DNA of 64,000 nucleotides from G038396625 sp038396625. Its GTDB lineage: Bacteria > Bacillota > Clostridia > Peptostreptococcales > Thermotaleaceae. The stretch lies in the NCBI GenBank assembly GCA_038396625.1, contig CP121688.1, positions 744,001-808,000 of the forward strand. The letters run 5' to 3'. Under the pieces are notes generated by a model, which was given only the letters and a program-made list of their open reading frames with translations, made no database searches and was not told the DNA's origin. The position numbers and the translations under genes were made by a program. Each line of letters starts with the position of its first letter. Within the stretch, counting starts at the first letter, position 1. This document shows, one piece after another, positions 25,584 through 34,889 of this stretch.

Positions 25584-27212
25584 ATGAGAAAAAAGTTTAA
25601 AGTGATTAGCTGGATACTTGCTCTAGTAATGGGATTAACCTTATTGTCTGGCTGCGGGGCAAAAGACACCAGTACCCAAGAGGAAGGAAAAGCAGAGCCA
25701 TCCAGTGAAGCAGTCGGTGAAGTATCAGAACAGGATAAGCAGGGCGGCGTATTAACTTTTGCACTGTCAGCAACGCCAAAAACAATCGACCCAGTAAAAT
25801 ATACTGGAGTATATGAAGGGAATATCATCAGAAATGTTGCCGATACACTAGTACGCTATACACAGGATTTGAGTGAGATTGCACCAAACTTGGCTACAGA
25901 ATGGTCTGCCTCAGAGGATGGCAAGGTATATACATTTAAGCTTAGAGACGATGTGTATTTCCAAAAAGGAAAATACCAGGATGGTAAGCAAATGACAGGA
26001 GAGGATGTAAAATACTCCTTAGAACGTTCTGCTACAGAGTCTGTTATGAATCGATTAAGTATGCTAGACCATGTAGAAGTGGTGAGTGATTTTGAAGTAA
26101 AATGTTATTTAAAAGAAGCGAATTCAGCATTTTTAACAGTACTAACAGATTCAGGAAATGTAATCGTACCGAAGGAAGAAGTAGAAGGTTGGGGCGATGC
26201 TTTTGGACTTAATTTAGTAGGTACAGGACCTTTTAAAGTTGTCGAATGGAAAAAAGATGATTGTGTCGTATTAGAAAAAAGGGATAATTATTGGGGAGAC
26301 AAACCATACCTAGATGGGGTTACCTTTAAATTTATTTCAGACAGAAATATGATGACAAATGCCTTAAGAACAGGAGAAATTGATATTGCTACAGATTTAA
26401 CAGGTGAAAGTGTGAAAATTGTAAAAGATGATGCAAATTTAGTATTACAGGAAGTACCTGGATTACATGTAGCCTATTTTTATATGAATTTGATCGAAGG
26501 ACCTACAGCAGACAAGAGAGTGCGTGAAGCGATTATTCGTGCCATTGATATTGATGAAATGGTAAAGGGAATCTATCAATTTGATGAAGCAACAAGAGCA
26601 TACTTACCGCTTCCTCCAGGATCATGGGGATATGATGCAAGTTTAGAAAGTATGATTCCTGAATATGATCCTGAAAAAGCAAAAGCTTTATTAGCAGAGG
26701 CAGGGTATCCAGATGGATTTAAAACACAAATCTATGTGGCGGATAAGCCAGCAAGAGTAAAAATGGCAACAATTTTACAAGCATATTTAAAGCAGAACCT
26801 AAATGTAGATTTAGAAATTAAAACGGTTGAATGGGGAACCTTCAGTGATATTGCTTCAAAAGGAAAAGCACCGATTTATGGCATGTCTTGGACATGGTAT
26901 CCAGACCCATATTTCTTCCTCAACTATATGTTCCATAGTTCACAAATTGGGTCATTAGGAAATGGTCAAGGATTTAATAAGCCAGAAGTGGATCAATTAT
27001 TAGATCAAGCAGTGAGAGTTGCAGATCCAAATGAACGTGCGGAAGCTTATAAGAAGGCTTTAAAATCCATTACTGAAGAATATACGAGAGTAAATTACTC
27101 CAATGAAAAGGTGATCTATGGATTAACCAGTAGAGTACAAGGATATGAGGTAAGAGCAGATAACCAGGCAGTATTTGTTTCACCAGAAGTGAATGTTTGG
27201 TTAAAGAAATAG
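25584..27212 (+). CDS. ABC importer substrate-binding lipoprotein (peptide/opine family 5)
   Basis: The 542-residue lipoprotein has a signal peptide ending in the lipobox LLSGC (lipidated C24) and an SBP_bac_5 domain: ATPKTIDPVKYTG near the start, then the signature AEWSASEDGKVYTFKLRDDV-like region (here ATEWSASEDGKVYTFKLRD). It captures a peptide-like or opine-like solute outside the membrane for the permeases encoded next. It is followed by a terminator, which would give more binding protein than permease. The specificity cannot be read from the sequence. Confidence 0.92.
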   Translation: MRKKFKVISWILALVMGLTLLSGCGAKDTSTQEEGKAEPSSEAVGEVSEQDKQGGVLTFALSATPKTIDPVKYTGVYEGNIIRNVADTLVRYTQDLSEIAPNLATEWSASEDGKVYTFKLRDDVYFQKGKYQDGKQMTGEDVKYSLERSATESVMNRLSMLDHVEVVSDFEVKCYLKEANSAFLTVLTDSGNVIVPKEEVEGWGDAFGLNLVGTGPFKVVEWKKDDCVVLEKRDNYWGDKPYLDGVTFKFISDRNMMTNALRTGEIDIATDLTGESVKIVKDDANLVLQEVPGLHVAYFYMNLIEGPTADKRVREAIIRAIDIDEMVKGIYQFDEATRAYLPLPPGSWGYDASLESMIPEYDPEKAKALLAEAGYPDGFKTQIYVADKPARVKMATILQAYLKQNLNVDLEIKTVEWGTFSDIASKGKAPIYGMSWTWYPDPYFFLNYMFHSSQIGSLGNGQGFNKPEVDQLLDQAVRVADPNERAEAYKKALKSITEEYTRVNYSNEKVIYGLTSRVQGYEVRADNQAVFVSPEVNVWLKK

Positions 27213-27260
27213 CAGTTAGCCATCGCATAAAATATCATAATTGCAAAGTAATCTTGTATA

Positions 27261-27300
27261 AAAACTCTATATAATAGGATTATTGTATAGAGTTTTTTCT
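27261..27300 (+). terminator. Attenuating terminator between binding protein and permeases
   Basis: An 11-bp stem AAAACTCTATA (27261-27271) / TATAGAGTTTT (27286-27296) is followed by TTCT. No new promoter is evident before the permease gene, so partial read-through is expected. Confidence 0.7.
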
Positions 27301-27331
27301 ACAAGGAAATGAAGAAATAGGGAGTGAAAAA

Positions 27332-28294
27332 ATGATAAAGACTATATTGCGAAGGATTGTTCAATTAATTCCCATTCTATTTATTGTTATTACAATTATT
27401 TTTGTGATTACTCGCATGATACCTGGAGATCCTGCAGCTGTTATGCTTGGACCCCAAGCACCTGTAGAAGCCGTAGATGCACTAAGAGAAGAGCTGGGGC
27501 TGAATAAAAGTATAGGTGAACAATTTGTGATGTATTTGAAGGGTGTGGCGCAAGGAGACTTTGGAAAGTCCTATTATTACAATGAACCTGTTACAAAGTT
27601 AATTATAGAAAGATTCCCAAACACATTATTTTTAAGTATTGTGAGCATTACTATTGCTTTACTGATTGGTGTACCCGTAGGGATTATTTCTGCCACAAAG
27701 CAATATTCGATCTTTGATTATGTATCTATGATTGTGGCTCTTGTGGGGGTATCTATGCCTATCTTTTGGCTTGGATTAATGATGGTATTGGTATTTAGTG
27801 TAAACTTAGCATGGTTGCCTTCCATAGGGATGGGGAGTTTGGATAAAGGGTTGTGGGATGTGGTGAGTCACTTGATTTTACCAAGTGTATGTCTTGCAAC
27901 CATTCCTGCTGCTACATTTGCTCGTATTACACGCTCAAGCATGCTGGAAATTATTAAACAAGATTATATCAAGGCTTTACGTGCAAAGGGACTAAAAGAA
28001 AAAGTTGTCATTTGGAAGCATGCATTAAAAAATGCACTTCCTCCTATTATTACTGTATTGGGTCTGCAAATGTCCTCCTTATTATCTGGGGCAATCTTAA
28101 CAGAAACGATTTTTAGCTGGCCCGGAATGGGCAAGTTAATTGTAGATGCCATTGGAAACAGGGATTATGCACTAATCCAGAGTACCGTATTGTTTATTGC
28201 ATTTATCTATGTATTTATAAACTTATTGGTTGATATCGCTTATCTCTACTTGAATCCAAAGGTTTCATTTGAAACAGGGAAAGGAGGAGAATAG
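27332..28294 (+). CDS. ABC importer permease, DppB/OppB type
   Basis: The 320-residue integral membrane protein has an N-terminal helix (RRIVQLIPILFIVITIIFVI), the DppB-type GDFGKSYYYNEPV region and about six membrane helices, with the coupling (EAA) loop around IKQDYIKALRAKGLKEKVVI. It forms one half of the translocation channel with the next gene product, which starts directly after its stop codon. Confidence 0.93.
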   Translation: MIKTILRRIVQLIPILFIVITIIFVITRMIPGDPAAVMLGPQAPVEAVDALREELGLNKSIGEQFVMYLKGVAQGDFGKSYYYNEPVTKLIIERFPNTLFLSIVSITIALLIGVPVGIISATKQYSIFDYVSMIVALVGVSMPIFWLGLMMVLVFSVNLAWLPSIGMGSLDKGLWDVVSHLILPSVCLATIPAATFARITRSSMLEIIKQDYIKALRAKGLKEKVVIWKHALKNALPPIITVLGLQMSSLLSGAILTETIFSWPGMGKLIVDAIGNRDYALIQSTVLFIAFIYVFINLLVDIAYLYLNPKVSFETGKGGE

Positions 28295-29194
28295 ATGGAA
28301 AGTAAAACAGCTTCTTTAGATTTGGATCATCAGCATCAAATGATTCTAAAAGAACGAAAGGCAAATAATGCTTGGAATAAATTAAAAAGAAATAAGACGG
28401 CCATGATTGGTCTTATCATCGTTGTGGTCATGACCATGATGGCAATATTTTCTCCGCTATTGGCGCCAAGCGACCCTAATGAAATGAGTTTGGCAAACAG
28501 CTATTTAAAGCCCGGTGAAGGTGGACATATTTTGGGAACAGATGAGTTTGGGCGTGATTTGTTAAGCCGTATTATATATGGCTCAAGAATCTCTATTATC
28601 GTCGCTGTTGGAGGCATGATATTTGGTGGAATGATTGGTATCCTACTAGGACTGATTGCTGGTTTCAAGGGAGGGATCATCGATACCATCATTATGCGAT
28701 TGATGGATGGAATGTTTGCTTTTCCCTTTGTGTTATTGGCTATTGTGTTGATGACTGTACTGGGAGATGGACTGCACAATGTTATTTTGGCCATTGGTAT
28801 TGCCAATATTCCAGGTTATGCTCGAATTGTACGGGGACAAGTACATGTCGTAAAAAATGAGGAGTACTGTCATGCTGTTCGTGCCCTAGGGGCGTCAGAT
28901 ATGCGTTTGTTATTTGGGCACATTCTTCCGAACAGCATTTCTCCAATTATTGTATATGCTACATTGAATGTGGCAGGAGCTATTATTTCGGAGGCAGCAT
29001 TGAGCTTCCTAGGACTGGGCATTCAGCCGCCTACGGCATCATGGGGAACTATTCTGCGAGCAGGAAAGGATTGTCTTAGCTCAGCACCTCATATTGCCAC
29101 CTATTCTGGATTGATTATTTTAATTACTGTGTTAGGATTCAATTTACTGGGTGATGGTATTCGAGATGTGTTAGACCCAAAAATGAAGCGATAA
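28295..29194 (+). CDS. ABC importer permease, DppC/OppC type
   Basis: The 299-residue permease has the OppC N-terminal cytoplasmic segment, a first helix (MIGLIIVVVMTMMAIFSPLL), the characteristic HILGTDEFGRDLLSRIIYGSR motif and an EAA loop near KNEEYCHAVRALGASDMRL. It abuts the preceding permease gene with no gap (the stop TAG is directly followed by ATG) and has AAGGAGG within the end of that gene. Confidence 0.93.
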   Translation: MESKTASLDLDHQHQMILKERKANNAWNKLKRNKTAMIGLIIVVVMTMMAIFSPLLAPSDPNEMSLANSYLKPGEGGHILGTDEFGRDLLSRIIYGSRISIIVAVGGMIFGGMIGILLGLIAGFKGGIIDTIIMRLMDGMFAFPFVLLAIVLMTVLGDGLHNVILAIGIANIPGYARIVRGQVHVVKNEEYCHAVRALGASDMRLLFGHILPNSISPIIVYATLNVAGAIISEAALSFLGLGIQPPTASWGTILRAGKDCLSSAPHIATYSGLIILITVLGFNLLGDGIRDVLDPKMKR

Positions 29195-29225
29195 TTGCTT
29201 AAAGAGTAAAAAAGGAGGGACTAAC

Positions 29226-30413
29226 ATGAACATCCAACAGTACAAGAAGGAAGTTATTGAAAAGATCGATACAATTGCCCAAGAGTTATATGAGGTATCT
29301 AATTATATTTACCAACATCCGGAGTATTGTTTTGAAGAATATTTATCTAGCCAAAAACTTATAGAGCACTTAGAGAGACATGGATTTATTGTAGAAACAG
29401 GAGTAGCAGATTTAGAGACAGCTTTTAAAGCTACTTACGACAGTGAAAAACTGGGTTATCATATTGGATTGTTTGGAGAATATGATGCAGTGCAGGGATT
29501 AGGACATGGATGTGGTCATAACCTTATGGCAGCCATTTCTCTAGGAGCGGGAATTGCAGTAAAATCAGTGATTGATAAAATCGGAGGAACTGTAAGTGTA
29601 TTTGGAACACCAGCAGAAGAAGGCGGTGGGGGCAAGATTATTATGCTCCAAAAAAATGTGTTTAATGGACTAGATGCCGCTATGATTCTGCATCCTGCCA
29701 GTGATACCGTAGTGAATGATATCTCTTATTCGAGAACAGACATAGAAGTAGATTTTTATGGAAAGACGGCACATGCAGCCACTTTTCCCCATGAAGGAAT
29801 TTCTGCGCTAAATGCGGTGCTGCAGCTGTTTAATATGATAAATGGTATGGGATCTGAGTTCTTGGAGCGGGGAAAAATCATTGGCGTCATAACCAAAGGA
29901 GGAGAAAACCCCATATATATTCCTGAACATACCCAAGCAAGATTTACCATACGTTCCTTTGAAATGAAGTTTAAAAATGAATTGGTACAGCGATTTATAA
30001 ATTTATGCGAAAATGTTGCAAGGGCAACCAACACACAATTTACGTATAAGTATATAGGACGATCCTATGAGGATATACGCAACAATGAAAAGATTGAAAG
30101 CTTGCTAGAGAAGAACTTTATTGACTTAGGAGAGAAGGTGCGGCCAAGAGAGCGGGAATTAGGGATAGGATGTACGGATATGGGCAATGTAACCCATGAA
30201 ATTCCTGCATTGCAGTCTTATGTAAGGGTTGCAGAGGGAACCCGGGGACATACAAAAGAGTTCTTAAAGGCAGCAGGAGATGAGCGGGGAAGAAGAGCCT
30301 TACTTGTTGGTGCTAAGGCTATGGCGATGACAGCAGTGGATTTATTGGGTTCACAAGAAAATATGAAAAAAGTCAAGGAAGCTTTTCAACAGATGAAACA
30401 AAAATTTGAATAA
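29226..30413 (+). CDS. M20-family amidohydrolase (M20D, aminoacyl/aminobenzoyl-glutamate hydrolase type)
   Basis: The 395-residue metal-dependent hydrolase has the M20D pattern: an N-terminal YIYQHPEYCFEEYLSSQKL, the metal motif GLGHGCGHNLM, the general base/metal glutamate in TPAEEGGGGKI, and a lid domain containing FYGKTAHAATFPHEGISALNA. M20D enzymes cleave N-acyl or amide bonds in the cytoplasm. It lies inside the importer operon, between permease and ATPase genes, so it should act on the imported compound. SD: AAGGAGGG. Confidence 0.9.
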   Translation: MNIQQYKKEVIEKIDTIAQELYEVSNYIYQHPEYCFEEYLSSQKLIEHLERHGFIVETGVADLETAFKATYDSEKLGYHIGLFGEYDAVQGLGHGCGHNLMAAISLGAGIAVKSVIDKIGGTVSVFGTPAEEGGGGKIIMLQKNVFNGLDAAMILHPASDTVVNDISYSRTDIEVDFYGKTAHAATFPHEGISALNAVLQLFNMINGMGSEFLERGKIIGVITKGGENPIYIPEHTQARFTIRSFEMKFKNELVQRFINLCENVARATNTQFTYKYIGRSYEDIRNNEKIESLLEKNFIDLGEKVRPRERELGIGCTDMGNVTHEIPALQSYVRVAEGTRGHTKEFLKAAGDERGRRALLVGAKAMAMTAVDLLGSQENMKKVKEAFQQMKQKFE

Positions 30414-30428
30414 TCTGGAGGTGGAAAC

Positions 30429-31436
30429 ATGGGCAACGAAGTTATCAAGGTAAAGGATTTAAAAACGTATTTTTATCTTTCCACCGGTATTGCAAAGGCA
30501 GTAGATGGAGTTAGTTTTAGTATTAACAAGGGAGAAACACTTGGGATTGTTGGAGAATCCGGGTCTGGCAAAAGTGTTACAGCCTCATCTATTATGAGGC
30601 TAGTTCCAAAGCCGATTGGTAAAATTGTAGGTGGAGAGATACTATTTGAAGGAAAGGATTTATTAAATCTAAAAGAAAAGGAAATGTTGAATATTCGTGG
30701 AAAAGAAATTTCCATGATTTTTCAAGATCCGATGACATCCTTAGACCCCGTATTTACCATTGGACAGCAAATTATGGAGGTCATTAAGATTCATCAAAAT
30801 GTAACCGAAGAAGAAGCAAGAAAAATTGCCATTGAAGCACTAAATCTAGTAGGAATTCCTGAGGCAGAAAAACGACTCAATTCCTATCCCCATGAATTCT
30901 CGGGAGGAATGCGCCAACGGGTGATTATTGCAATGGCTATTGTATGTAAACCGAAGATGATTATTGCAGATGAACCTACGACGGCGTTAGATGTTACAGT
31001 GCAAGCCCAAGTATTAGATTTGCTAAAGGACTTACAGAGACAATTAGGAACATCTATTTTAATGATTACCCATAACCTAGGAGTGGTATGGGATATATGT
31101 GATAGGGTAATGGTCATGTATGCGGGAAGAACTGTAGAATACGCAGATACAAAAACATTATACACAAGGCCGCTACATCCTTATACCTGGGGACTCTTAA
31201 ATTCTATACCGAAATTAAGTGATGATCCTAATAATCCATTGACAGCCATTGAGGGAGCCCCCCCTGATTTAAAGCTGACAGGAGAGGCGTGTAATTTTCA
31301 CAACCGATGTCCTTATGCCAAGGATATCTGCCGAAAAAAAGTTCCAGAGCTGATGGAAATAGAAGAAGGACACTTTGCTGCATGCCATTTTCAAACAAAA
31401 ACAGAAAGCTTAGATATGAAGGGGGATGAATGGTAA
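30429..31436 (+). CDS. ABC importer ATPase, DppD/OppD type
   Basis: The 335-residue ATPase has Walker A GESGSGKSVT, Q-loop FQDPMTSLDP, signature SGGMRQR and Walker B MIIADEPTTALD, followed by the oligopeptide-transporter C-terminal region with a four-cysteine set (CNFHNRCPYAKDIC...CHF) that holds an iron-sulfur cluster in some relatives. It energises uptake together with the next gene product. Confidence 0.95.
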   Translation: MGNEVIKVKDLKTYFYLSTGIAKAVDGVSFSINKGETLGIVGESGSGKSVTASSIMRLVPKPIGKIVGGEILFEGKDLLNLKEKEMLNIRGKEISMIFQDPMTSLDPVFTIGQQIMEVIKIHQNVTEEEARKIAIEALNLVGIPEAEKRLNSYPHEFSGGMRQRVIIAMAIVCKPKMIIADEPTTALDVTVQAQVLDLLKDLQRQLGTSILMITHNLGVVWDICDRVMVMYAGRTVEYADTKTLYTRPLHPYTWGLLNSIPKLSDDPNNPLTAIEGAPPDLKLTGEACNFHNRCPYAKDICRKKVPELMEIEEGHFAACHFQTKTESLDMKGDEW

Positions 31437-31437
31437 G

Positions 31438-32409
31438 ATGAAGGAAGTCATTTTAGCAGTAGAAAATCTGACAAAAACTTTTCAGATCAAAAGCAATAAA
31501 TTATTTGAGCCCCCAAAATATTTGAAGGCAGTCAATGATGTTTCCTTTGACGTGTATAAAGGAGAGACATTAGGGATTATTGGAGAATCAGGATGTGGAA
31601 AGTCTACTTTGGGAAAAAGCTTGATTCGCTTAATCAACCCTACTTCAGGTACTGTACAATATGAAGATAATTCTCTACTGGATTTATCGGAGAAAGAAAT
31701 GAAAAAAATGCGTAAGGATATACAGATTATTTTTCAAGATCCCTATTCTTCTCTAGACCCAAGAAAAACTACAGGCAGCATTATTGAAGAACCGATGAAA
31801 ATACACAACATTGGTACACCAAAGGAAAGAAAGGAAAAGGTAAGTGAACTGCTAGAACTGGTTGGTCTCAATCCATATCATGCTACCAGATACCCCCATG
31901 AATTCAGTGGTGGACAAAGACAAAGAATCAATATAGCTAGAGCTTTGGCGCTGAACCCAAAACTTATTGTATGTGACGAGCCTGTGTCCGCCTTAGATGT
32001 GTCTGTTCAGGCACAGGTGCTCAATTTATTAAAGGATTTGCAGAGGAAACTAAATCTGACATATTTATTTATTTCCCATGATTTAAGTGTTGTAAAATAT
32101 ATCAGCAATCGCATTGCCATTATGTATTTAGGTAAAATTGTGGAGATGGGGAATGCCCAGGAGATTTACAAAAACCCAATGCATCCCTATACCAAAGCAT
32201 TATTTTCGGCGATTCCTCCAGAGAGTCCATTAGAGAAGAAAGAAAAAATATTCTTAAAAGGGGAAATCCCTAGTCCGGTTAATTTACCGCCTGGCTGTCC
32301 ATTTTCAACAAGATGTCCTAATTGTATAAGCCAATGTAAGGAGAGTCTTCCTGAATTAAAGACCCTTGGAGAAGACCATGAGGCAGCTTGTTTTTTGTAT
32401 AACCAATGA
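31438..32409 (+). CDS. ABC importer ATPase, DppF/OppF type
   Basis: The 323-residue ATPase has Walker A GESGCGKSTL, signature SGGQRQR, Walker B LIVCDEPVSALD and a cysteine-containing C-terminus (CPFSTRCPNCISQC). ATG 31438, one base after the DppD stop, is chosen; the ATG at 31426 sits directly against the GGGGG ribosome site and is too close to use. Confidence 0.93.
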   Translation: MKEVILAVENLTKTFQIKSNKLFEPPKYLKAVNDVSFDVYKGETLGIIGESGCGKSTLGKSLIRLINPTSGTVQYEDNSLLDLSEKEMKKMRKDIQIIFQDPYSSLDPRKTTGSIIEEPMKIHNIGTPKERKEKVSELLELVGLNPYHATRYPHEFSGGQRQRINIARALALNPKLIVCDEPVSALDVSVQAQVLNLLKDLQRKLNLTYLFISHDLSVVKYISNRIAIMYLGKIVEMGNAQEIYKNPMHPYTKALFSAIPPESPLEKKEKIFLKGEIPSPVNLPPGCPFSTRCPNCISQCKESLPELKTLGEDHEAACFLYNQ

Positions 32410-32431
32410 ATATAGAGATGGAGTGATAAGA

Positions 32432-33700
32432 ATGAAAAAAGATAGTGTGAAACAAAAATTATGGCAATTGGTAGAGACAAGAAAAAATGATTTATTGCAG
32501 TTGTGTTCTGAAATGATTCAGATTCCTAGTGAAAATCCACCGGGAGACATGGAAGATATTACGCAATTGATTTGTAATTATCTACAAAGGGCAGATATTG
32601 AATATAAGGTGATTAGACCCGCAGAGGATAAACCCAATATTATTGCTGCCTTTGGCAATGATGAAGGAAAAACACTTTTATTAAATGGACACAGTGATGT
32701 GGTACCGGCTGGAGATCGTTCTAAGTGGGATTTTGATCCATTTTGTGGCACCATCACGGATACACAAATTTTAGGTAGAGGGACTTCAGACATGAAGGCA
32801 GGGCTAGGCACCCTATTATTTACTATGAAATTATTGGTAGAGCAAAAAGTAAAAATGAAAGGAAAAGTTGTGCTGCATGTAGTACCTGACGAGGAAACCA
32901 GTGGGAAATTAGGTACAAAGTGGCTAGTGGAACAAGGCTATGGTGATGGTGCAGATGCATGTTTAATCGCAGAGCCTACATCCTTTAACAACTGTGAAGT
33001 AGGACAAAAAGGCTCCTTATGGATTCATATCAAGTCCTATGGAAAATCAGCCCATGGAAGTATTGGGAATTACGTTGGAGACAATGCCATATTGAAGCTA
33101 ACGAAGATATTAAGTCGTGTAGAAGAACTACGAACCTTAAAAGGGCAATATGAGGCAAGTCAACTACAGGTATTAAAAGACTCTAAGCGCGTAGCTAAGG
33201 ATGCACTGAAGGCAGAGGGCGTAGAAAATGTAATTGATCATGTGACCGTGAATGTAGGGACCATTCAAGGGGGAACAAAAACGAATATGGTACCAGACTA
33301 TTGTGAAGCGACCATTGATATTCGTGTACCCATTGGTGTAAAAATTCAAGATGTGGTAGATCGCTTTCAAAAAATGATAGAAGAATTAGATCTAACCGGA
33401 ATAGAGTATGAATACAATTGGAATTCAGAAGCCAATTATACGGATGTGAATACAGCAATTGTCCAATCTGCTGTGGACAATGCTCGAAAGGTATGGGGAA
33501 GAGAAGTAGTGCCTGCCTATCAGTGGGCATCTAGTGATGCAAGATATTATCGATATGCAGGTATTCCTACCATCCAATATGGTCCTGCTAACACAGAAGG
33601 AATTCACTCCTATAATGAAACGGTGGACATAGAGGATGTGGTAAATGCAGCAAAGGTATATTTGGGAATTATGGTAGACTTATTAGATTTAGAATACTAA
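32432..33700 (+). CDS. M20-family ArgE/DapE-type deacylase
   Basis: The 422-residue zinc hydrolase has metal motifs LLNGHSDVVPAG, RGTSDMKAGLG and PDEETSGKLGTKW, and the lid-domain GKSAHGSIGNYVGDNAI. The ArgE/DapE/ACY1 family removes acyl groups from amino acids. ATG 32432 is used (GGAGTGA before it) rather than the in-frame ATG at 32366, which lies within the upstream ATPase gene. It is the second M20 enzyme of this locus and is from a different subfamily than the first, which suggests two successive or alternative bond cleavages. Confidence 0.9.
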   Translation: MKKDSVKQKLWQLVETRKNDLLQLCSEMIQIPSENPPGDMEDITQLICNYLQRADIEYKVIRPAEDKPNIIAAFGNDEGKTLLLNGHSDVVPAGDRSKWDFDPFCGTITDTQILGRGTSDMKAGLGTLLFTMKLLVEQKVKMKGKVVLHVVPDEETSGKLGTKWLVEQGYGDGADACLIAEPTSFNNCEVGQKGSLWIHIKSYGKSAHGSIGNYVGDNAILKLTKILSRVEELRTLKGQYEASQLQVLKDSKRVAKDALKAEGVENVIDHVTVNVGTIQGGTKTNMVPDYCEATIDIRVPIGVKIQDVVDRFQKMIEELDLTGIEYEYNWNSEANYTDVNTAIVQSAVDNARKVWGREVVPAYQWASSDARYYRYAGIPTIQYGPANTEGIHSYNETVDIEDVVNAAKVYLGIMVDLLDLEY

Positions 33701-33725
33701 TTTCTTTCACGTAAGGTGGCTGAAG

Positions 33726-34871
33726 ATGATGTACACACTGATTAAAGGTGGAAATATATTTGATGTAAATAAGGGATATTATGTGGAAGGAGATCTATTG
33801 ATTCATAATGGAAAGATCGAAAGAATCGGACAAGGTATCAATGAAGTAAAAATAGATCAAGTCATTCATGGATATGGGAAAAAAATTTTTCCTGGGTTTA
33901 TTGATGCCCACAGCCATATCGGTATGTGGACCTATACCCATAATGGCAATGATGCAAATGAATGTGTTTCTCCCATAACTCCCCAAATGCGTGCAATTGA
34001 TGGCATCAACCCTCAAGATCCTTGTTTTCAAGAAGCAGTAGAAGCAGGAATTACTACGGTTATGGCTACACCCGGTAGTGGGAATGTGATTGGCGGAATG
34101 GCAACCATATTGAAAACTAAAGGGACAACTGTGTCTAAAATGATTATCAAAGAATACGCTGCCTTGAAGATAGCCTTAGGAGAGAATCCTAAAAACGTGT
34201 ACCATGCTATTGGAAAAACCCCTTCTAGTAGAATGGCAACAGCAGCACTATTAGAAGAGCATTTTACAAAAGCACAAATGTATTTTCGAAAAAAACAAAA
34301 AGGATTGGTCGAAGAGGATGAACGATGGGAAGTTTTTGTGCCTGTATTGAAAAAAGAAATTCCTTTAAAAATCCATGCCCATAGAGCCGATGATATTTTA
34401 ACAGCCATACGCATTGCAGAAAAATTTGATCTTTGTTATACATTAGATCACTGTACGGAAGGATATAGGATTGTAGATGCATTAAAAAGCAAAAATGCCC
34501 CTATTTTGCTAGGACCCTTATTTATGTTTAAAACAAAGCAGGAATTAAAAAATGGTTCTTTAAAATCTGCGGAAATTTTGTCTGATGCTGGTTGCGAACT
34601 ATCTATCATATCGGATCACCCTTTTGCCAATAGCAGATATTTACTATCCTTTGTAGGACTTTTGGTAAAAGAAGGATTAGATTATGCACAAGCCATTCGG
34701 ATGATTACCATAAACCCTGCAAAAGCATTAGGAATCGAAAAAAGTGTAGGCAGTTTGGAAGAAGGAAAGGATGCAGACATTGTTTTATGTGATGGAGATC
34801 CTTTGGAGATTCAGACAAAAGTATGTATGACGATGATTGATGGAAAAATTGTACATACTGCTGATTACTAA
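33726..34871 (+). CDS. Amidohydrolase (metal-dependent, imidazolonepropionase-like superfamily), catalytically complete copy
   Basis: The 381-residue TIM-barrel hydrolase has all expected metal/catalytic positions visible: H62 and H64 in DAHSHIG, H217 in IHAHRADDI, H242 in LDHCTEGY and D297 in ISDHP. The C-terminal ITINPAKALGIEKSVGSLEEGKDADIVL is typical of the superfamily. It hydrolyses an amide or cyclic amide of unknown nature. A paralogue of identical length follows 18 nt downstream. ATG 33726 or the adjacent ATG 33729 could be the start (SD AAGGTGG). Confidence 0.88.
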   Translation: MMYTLIKGGNIFDVNKGYYVEGDLLIHNGKIERIGQGINEVKIDQVIHGYGKKIFPGFIDAHSHIGMWTYTHNGNDANECVSPITPQMRAIDGINPQDPCFQEAVEAGITTVMATPGSGNVIGGMATILKTKGTTVSKMIIKEYAALKIALGENPKNVYHAIGKTPSSRMATAALLEEHFTKAQMYFRKKQKGLVEEDERWEVFVPVLKKEIPLKIHAHRADDILTAIRIAEKFDLCYTLDHCTEGYRIVDALKSKNAPILLGPLFMFKTKQELKNGSLKSAEILSDAGCELSIISDHPFANSRYLLSFVGLLVKEGLDYAQAIRMITINPAKALGIEKSVGSLEEGKDADIVLCDGDPLEIQTKVCMTMIDGKIVHTADY

Positions 34872-34889
34872 AGAAAAGGTGAGGTATCT

